Below the pieces are notes generated by a model. The model was not told the origin of the DNA, did not search any database, and saw only the letters and a program-made list of their open reading frames with translations. Shown here in pieces: positions 60,171-64,000 of a stretch of 64,000 nucleotides of DNA. Numbering within the stretch: the stretch's first letter is position 1; every line of letters starts with the position of its first letter. The translations under genes and the position numbers were made by a program. This stretch comes from Pseudobdellovibrionaceae bacterium (GTDB lineage Bacteria; Bdellovibrionota; Bdellovibrionia; Bdellovibrionales; Bdellovibrionaceae), in contig JAHBUS010000004.1 of NCBI GenBank assembly GCA_019637955.1, positions 124,001-188,000 on the forward strand. The letters run 5' to 3'.

Positions 60171-61418
60171 ATGCAAACCACTTTCAATTTACTCGCCGGT
60201 TCCGGCGTTCTTTTTATCACACTTCTCACATCCCACCTTTCACACGCTCACGGAGGAGCGGTTCGCGCGTCGTACGTGCTGACCGAAAAGCAGAAGCTCG
60301 AGCGTTTGCAAATTCCGGTGCTGTACCATGATCCCGAAACGGGACTCGCGGTCACCTACGGCACCGACCAAATCACGACTCGGCTTTCGGCGGACTCCCA
60401 CCTCGGTGGTTCGTGCGCGGGTTACCAAGCGCTCGAAGAAGGCGCCGATCCTCTCGCGATTTTGCGAGAGACTCAGCAAGTCTTCCGGCTGCATGATCGC
60501 CTCGCGAGACTTCCCATGCTTCCGCGTCCGATCGAGACGGATCCCGAAATCGAAGCCGCGATCTCTCAGGTGTCCGAGGCTCATTTGCGATCGTCGGTCG
60601 AATGGCTGATGTCCTACGGCACCCGATTCAACAAGGGATCAACGCCCAACCGGCATGTTGACGATCTCAAAACCAAGCTCCAACAGATGACGGCCGGATC
60701 GAAACTCAAAACCGCGATCAACGTGATCTCCCACCGCTCGACCAAACAAAACTCTCTTCATCTGCGCGTGGAGGGTTCGGAACGTCCGAATGAAATCGTC
60801 GTGCTGGGCGCGCACCTCGATTCGATTTCGGGTGGAGGCTGGGGCGGTGGCGGCGGAAGCGCTCCGGGCGCGGACGACAACGCGAGCGGTTCCTCGAATT
60901 TGATCGAGGCCCTGCGAATTTTACTCACGCAGAACAAAGCCCCCGCACGCACCTTGGATTTCTTTTGGTACGCGGGCGAAGAGTCGGGACTTTTGGGATC
61001 AGGCGAAATTGCTCAAGACTACAAAGCGAAAGGCGCGGACGTTGTCGGAGTTCTGCAGCTGGACATGACCCTGTTTCCGGGCGAGGGCGAACTTGTGATC
61101 GGCAACGTTACCGACTACACCAACGCTTGGCTGCGCGACTACTTCACTCGCATCAACGACGCGTACTTGCACGCCCGCATCGTTGAGGACCGCTGCGGGT
61201 ACGCTTGCAGCGACCACGCCAGCTGGCACCGACAAGGTTACGCCGCTTTCGTTCCCTTCGAGTCGACAACCAAAACCATGAATCCCGATATCCACACCTC
61301 GCGTGACGTGATCTCAAATCGATCGAGCTTCACGCACATGGCGGCGTTCTCAAAAATCGCCCTGATTTTCGCGATGGATTTCGGCAACAGCACGCAGCGT
61401 CCGCCGAACGCGCTTTAG
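60171..61418 (+). CDS. M28-family zinc aminopeptidase, secreted
   Basis: 415 residues. GGGGAG precedes the ATG at 60171. A signal peptide (TTFNLLAGSGVLFITLLTSHLSHA) leads to a pro-region and the M28 domain (about 180-405). Metal ligands and catalytic residues are visible: GAHLDS near 225, ADDNASGSSN near 246 (Asp), AGEESGLLGS near 279 (Glu), LQLDMT near 305 (Asp) and DIHTSRD near 380 (His). Such leucyl aminopeptidases trim peptides outside the cell. This one may help digest prey or environmental protein. Its stop overlaps the msrA stop by a few bases. Confidence 0.9.
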   Translation: MQTTFNLLAGSGVLFITLLTSHLSHAHGGAVRASYVLTEKQKLERLQIPVLYHDPETGLAVTYGTDQITTRLSADSHLGGSCAGYQALEEGADPLAILRETQQVFRLHDRLARLPMLPRPIETDPEIEAAISQVSEAHLRSSVEWLMSYGTRFNKGSTPNRHVDDLKTKLQQMTAGSKLKTAINVISHRSTKQNSLHLRVEGSERPNEIVVLGAHLDSISGGGWGGGGGSAPGADDNASGSSNLIEALRILLTQNKAPARTLDFFWYAGEESGLLGSGEIAQDYKAKGADVVGVLQLDMTLFPGEGELVIGNVTDYTNAWLRDYFTRINDAYLHARIVEDRCGYACSDHASWHRQGYAAFVPFESTTKTMNPDIHTSRDVISNRSSFTHMAAFSKIALIFAMDFGNSTQRPPNAL

Positions 61419-61903
61419 CGCATGTAGTGACAGGTGTAACCGCCGGGATTCTTTTCGAGGTAATCCTGGTGGTAGTCCTCGGCCGTGTAAAACGTGACCG
61501 CCGGTACGACTTCGGTCACGATCGGCTTCTGCCAAAGCCCCGACTGCTCGACCCGAGCTTTGACCTCCAGGGCTGTTTGCTTCTGTTGATCCGAATGAAA
61601 AAAAATCGCCGAGCGGTACTGCGATCCGATGTCATTGCCCTGTTGGTTCGGTGTGGTCGGGTTGTGCATGCGGAAGAAGTACTTCTCGAGCAAATCCCCG
61701 AAACTGATGACGCTATTGTCGAATTTGATCTGAATTGTCTCGGCGTGGCCGGTCTGACCGGTGGTCATCATTTTGTACGTGGGATTGGGAGTTTGTCCGC
61801 CGGTGTAGCCCACTTCGGTTTCGAGAACGCCCGGAACTTTACGAAGAATGTCCTCCATTCCCCAGAAGCACCCGCCTGCTAACGTCGCGGTTTCGATTGC
61901 CAT
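61415..61903 (-). CDS. msrA: Peptide methionine sulfoxide reductase A
   Basis: 162 residues. It repairs methionine-S-sulfoxide in proteins. The catalytic Cys is C12 in GGCFWGMED. Conserved Tyr/Glu/Asp residues follow in VGYTGGQTPNPTY near 31-43, GHAETIQIKFD near 52-62, NQQGNDIGSQYRS near 86-98 and EDYHQDYLEKNP near 142-153. No signal peptide, so it is cytoplasmic. The final CHYMR carries one possible resolving Cys. It lies 8 bases from the DoxX-like gene in the same direction. Confidence 0.96.
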   Translation of the reverse strand: MAIETATLAGGCFWGMEDILRKVPGVLETEVGYTGGQTPNPTYKMMTTGQTGHAETIQIKFDNSVISFGDLLEKYFFRMHNPTTPNQQGNDIGSQYRSAIFFHSDQQKQTALEVKARVEQSGLWQKPIVTEVVPAVTFYTAEDYHQDYLEKNPGGYTCHYMR

Positions 61904-61911
61904 GATTCACC

Positions 61912-62289
61912 TCACATCAGAAAAAGAGTCGACCACGCTTCCCACCTGAGAGCCACCAAGGCCAGGTAAGGAACGGCCGTGAAGATCGAAATACCCCAGC
62001 CACGTTTCTCATTCAAGACCAGCTGGGAAGAAACAAGAACGAAGACGATCGGCGCCAGTAAGGTGAGGGCGAGCGGAAGAAAGACCCCCGCCAAAATCAG
62101 GGCCCCGGCCAAAATCTCGAGGATTTTGACCACGGTGAGCAGGTAACCGGTTTGATCCAAGGCTTTCACGAAAGCCGCCATGCGTGGTGCCGCTGGTGGG
62201 ATCGGGAACCAATGAAAGAACCCATTCAAGCCAAAGACCAAAAAGTTCGCTCCGACCAACAGCCGCAGAACTCCTTCGAGAATCATCAT
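61912..62289 (-). CDS. DoxX-like membrane protein
   Basis: 125 residues. GGGAGG lies 6-7 bases before the ATG at 62289. Four membrane helices are seen (about 5-25, 45-65, 72-92 and 102-120). The start LEGVLRLLVGANFLVFGLNGF and the YLLTVVKILEILAGALIL segment resemble the DoxX/DoxD family, whose members are linked to redox or detoxification. Its gene follows a methyltransferase gene with a 4-base overlap. Function cannot be assigned from sequence. Confidence 0.75.
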   Translation of the reverse strand: MMILEGVLRLLVGANFLVFGLNGFFHWFPIPPAAPRMAAFVKALDQTGYLLTVVKILEILAGALILAGVFLPLALTLLAPIVFVLVSSQLVLNEKRGWGISIFTAVPYLALVALRWEAWSTLFLM

Positions 62290-62954
62290 ACGCGTCCTCC
62301 CCGGCTGTCCGTCGATGACCGGTACAGCGACCAATGCTCCGTGTGATAGGGCTCTTCCACTTGCGAAAGCCACGCGTGTTCGGTCGCGATCAAGTGACGC
62401 GTGGCCCGGCCACGGCCGATCATGCTGATCGGCTTGCTTGCGACCTGCTCACGCAAGCGCCGCAAAAACGCCGAGATCTCACTCACCGAGCCGAAATCAA
62501 AAAGAAAACCCACGTCAAACTCCGGAATTTCGAAGTTCTGATTCAGATCCACCTTCTCGATTCGTGGATGCTCCGAGCACCACGAACGCAAAACTCGATT
62601 GCCCTCGGCGACTCGCGCCTCGACGTACTCAAAGCCCCGCCACCGATCTTCGGGACGGAACCAATCCACAATGAGACCCATCCGTCCGTAGGCGCAGCCA
62701 AAGTCGACCCAACGCAGAGGCGGATCTCCCGCGAAATGCTGCAGAATTTGATGAAGTTCGGGGTAAGGCGTTTGGAAAGCCTGAGCGGAAAGATGGGACC
62801 AATCGGCCTTCGAGATCGAAGCTTCGCGCGCCGAAACCTCGGCCCTCTCGATCTGAACACCCAAAAGAGCGTCAATCGTTTCGGATCGGCTCTTCGCCTC
62901 TTCGTAAGACGACCAGGGCTCGCGAATCAACTCGCGAAGGCGCGCCTCAGCCAC
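62286..62954 (-). CDS. Predicted class I SAM-dependent methyltransferase
   Basis: 222 residues. The SAM-binding motif is LRWVDFGCAYGRMGLIVDW near 79-97, with an acidic FEYVEAR near 107. The region HPRIEKVDLNQNFEIPEFDVGFLFDFGSV near 127 fits the remaining strands. The N-terminal third is helical with AEARLRELIREPW. No acceptor motif is recognised. It overlaps both neighbours: 4 bases with the DoxX-like gene and 8 bases with the small thioredoxin-fold gene upstream. Confidence 0.6.
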   Translation of the reverse strand: MAEARLRELIREPWSSYEEAKSRSETIDALLGVQIERAEVSAREASISKADWSHLSAQAFQTPYPELHQILQHFAGDPPLRWVDFGCAYGRMGLIVDWFRPEDRWRGFEYVEARVAEGNRVLRSWCSEHPRIEKVDLNQNFEIPEFDVGFLFDFGSVSEISAFLRRLREQVASKPISMIGRGRATRHLIATEHAWLSQVEEPYHTEHWSLYRSSTDSRGGRV

Positions 62955-63198
62955 CCGCGCTCCGCCGGGCCAGCGATCGCAGATGCGCGGCCGCGTCTTC
63001 CATGGTGGTCAGCCAGCGACCCTCCGCGGTCAGCACCGCCGGAATTTGCAGCGAACCGAGAGCGGCCTGCATCTCTTGCCGGGCCGATTCGCTCGCATCC
63101 ACGTTGCGCCACTGCACCTCTTCAAGAGCCAGTTCGACGATCAGGCGGCGAAGGGCCGCCGAGTTGGGATCCGAAATACGATGAAACAATTGAAACAT
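62947..63198 (-). CDS. Small glutaredoxin-fold-like protein lacking the redox cysteines
   Basis: 83 residues. The layout MFQLFHRISDPNSAALRRLI, then a short strand VQWRNVDAS and a possible cis-Pro segment LQIPAVLTAEGRW, resembles a glutaredoxin or GST N-terminal fold. Where a CxxC would stand it has SDPNSA, so it has no redox activity of the usual kind. GAGATCAT precedes the ATG. It overlaps the methyltransferase gene by 8 bases, is preceded by the XRE regulator gene, and could be a substrate-binding or partner module. Confidence 0.5.
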   Translation of the reverse strand: MFQLFHRISDPNSAALRRLIVELALEEVQWRNVDASESARQEMQAALGSLQIPAVLTAEGRWLTTMEDAAAHLRSLARRSAGG

Positions 63199-63204
63199 AT
63201 GATC

Positions 63205-63933
63205 TCACTTCACGAATTGATGTTCGTCGGCGGCGATGAGGACGGCCACCTTTTTGATCTTGGACGCTTCTAAACGCAAGCGGTCTTTGCGCGACTGCGT
63301 GGAGTATTTATCCAGAAGCTGGCGCAGCTCTTCTTTCATTTCGGCAAAGCTCGCTTCGCTCAATTGCAAGAGTGCCAAATTCAAAACGTTGCGAGGATCC
63401 TTCTTTGTCAGAATCGCATCGATCAGTTCGGCCGACCACTTCCGATTGAGATGTTCAACGAGAGGGCCATAATTGCTCCAGCGGATCATGCCCTTGTCCG
63501 AAAACTCGAGATCACCTTTGGGATTGATGCGCACCAGCCCCACCTTTTCGAGCTGGCGCAGGCGTCCACGAACCTCTTCGCGGCCCGACTTGGCGTCCGC
63601 GATGTATTTGTGCAGCGGAACGTTTTCAAAACGCAGCTTCCAGTACAGATGAAAAACGTCGGCTTTTTTCAAAAGCAAGGTCTCTTGCTCATCGGTGAGA
63701 TACACGTCTTGAACCTTTTCATCGTCCGCAGCGGCAAGGACCTGCACGAGAGGAACGCCCAAAGCCTCGCAAATTTTCTGTAAGCGGCTCACGCTCAAGT
63801 CATCCGAGGCCAACGATTTTTTGAGGCCCGAAACGCTCATCCCCAACCGCTCGGCAAGATCCTCGTACTTCATCTTTTTGTTTTTGAGTTCCTTCTTCAG
63901 GATTTCAATCACACGGTCGGTCTGAATGGCCAT
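63205..63933 (-). CDS. XRE-family transcriptional regulator with a C-terminal helical domain
   Basis: 242 residues. The helix-turn-helix is MKYEDLAERLGMSVSGLKKS near 21-40, within an XRE domain ending ALGVPLVQVLAAADD near 57-71. The rest (about 72-242) looks like a winged or four-helix effector domain (LHKYIADAKSGREEVRGRLR and VRINPKGDLEFSDKGMIRW). AAGGAA precedes the ATG. A dyad lies 17 bases upstream (63950-63983), so autoregulation is likely. It heads a four-gene minus-strand unit that ends with the DoxX-like gene or msrA. Confidence 0.85.
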   Translation of the reverse strand: MAIQTDRVIEILKKELKNKKMKYEDLAERLGMSVSGLKKSLASDDLSVSRLQKICEALGVPLVQVLAAADDEKVQDVYLTDEQETLLLKKADVFHLYWKLRFENVPLHKYIADAKSGREEVRGRLRQLEKVGLVRINPKGDLEFSDKGMIRWSNYGPLVEHLNRKWSAELIDAILTKKDPRNVLNLALLQLSEASFAEMKEELRQLLDKYSTQSRKDRLRLEASKIKKVAVLIAADEHQFVK

Positions 63934-63949
63934 AAAAGTTCCTTATTTT

Positions 63950-63983
63950 GGTCTCATGATCCATTGTTTGGATATCAGAGACC
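63950..63983 (-). promoter_or_regulatory. Dyad upstream of the XRE regulator
   Basis: GGTCTC-N3-ATCCA-N5-TGGAT-N4-GAGACC. The arms match over 11 bases with one-base slack. It stands 17-50 bases before the start codon, as expected for an XRE operator. Confidence 0.5.
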
Positions 63984-64000
63984 TCTTTAAGGTACTCTAT

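Overview
The window is about 64 kb of gene-dense, GC-rich chromosome (roughly 57-58% G+C by eye) with short intergenic gaps and many start/stop overlaps of the ATGA type. Several traits together suggest a member of the Bdellovibrionota (Bdellovibrio-like predatory or related bacteria). These are a lexA gene with a TTAC-N3-GTAA operator (the form reported for Bdellovibrio bacteriovorus), a cytidine-deaminase-like protein that resembles the Bdellovibrio Bd3614 family, two short flagellin paralogues, a homodimer-type AceE, and many small lipoproteins and exported proteins. This assignment is an inference. No rRNA, tRNA, CRISPR array, insertion sequence or prophage is visible.

Layout. 1-1.6 kb: the start of a CzcA/CusA-type metal efflux pump behind a His/Cys-rich exported peptide (minus strand). 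1.8-5.6 kb: an operon of porin-like protein, imelysin and di-heme oxidoreductase, probably for iron acquisition. 5.7-7 kb: an outer-membrane barrel. 7.4-13.2 kb: RNase R, a UbiB-type kinase, a LysR regulator and a GbsR-like regulator. 13.3-15.6 kb: two flagellins. 15.8-19.5 kb: a TlpA-like thioredoxin divergent from a two-gene HTTM cassette, then a VWA lipoprotein. 19.5-25.7 kb: folA-thyA, a LysR regulator, an HD phosphohydrolase, a thiolase and purD. 25.7-31.6 kb: two exported proteins of unknown function, an M23 peptidase, a PP2C phosphatase and a TonB-like protein. 31.7-36.3 kb: AceE, an alpha/beta hydrolase and a GYF/PilZ protein. 36.3-38.3 kb: lexA, an ImuA-like protein and an O-methyltransferase.

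38.4-47.2 kb: membrane proteins, a lipoprotein, PlsC, Sua5, the ybbP-ybbA-tesA operon, an RRM protein, YajQ and SlyD. 47.4-51.3 kb: an HNH protein, a GNAT, an adenosine-deaminase-superfamily protein and AmpG. 51.4-55.3 kb: a stress pair (BON and YflT-like), a multi-receiver-like protein and a lysozyme-fold lipoprotein. 55.6-59.9 kb: a DUF2817 peptidase-like protein, CysK, the Bd3614-like deaminase, an RlmK-like methyltransferase and HPF. 60.2-64 kb: an M28 aminopeptidase, MsrA, and an operon headed by an XRE regulator.

Most of the window is core housekeeping. The parts most worth a second look are the deaminase/methyltransferase divergent pair, the HTTM cassette beside a thioredoxin, the LexA box that overlaps the lexA promoter with an apparently leaderless start, a degenerate ImuA-like protein without imuB or dnaE2, a protein with receiver-like segments that lack the phospho-acceptor, and a loose family of palindromic intergenic elements. 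I did not find a convincing multi-gene defence or predation island.
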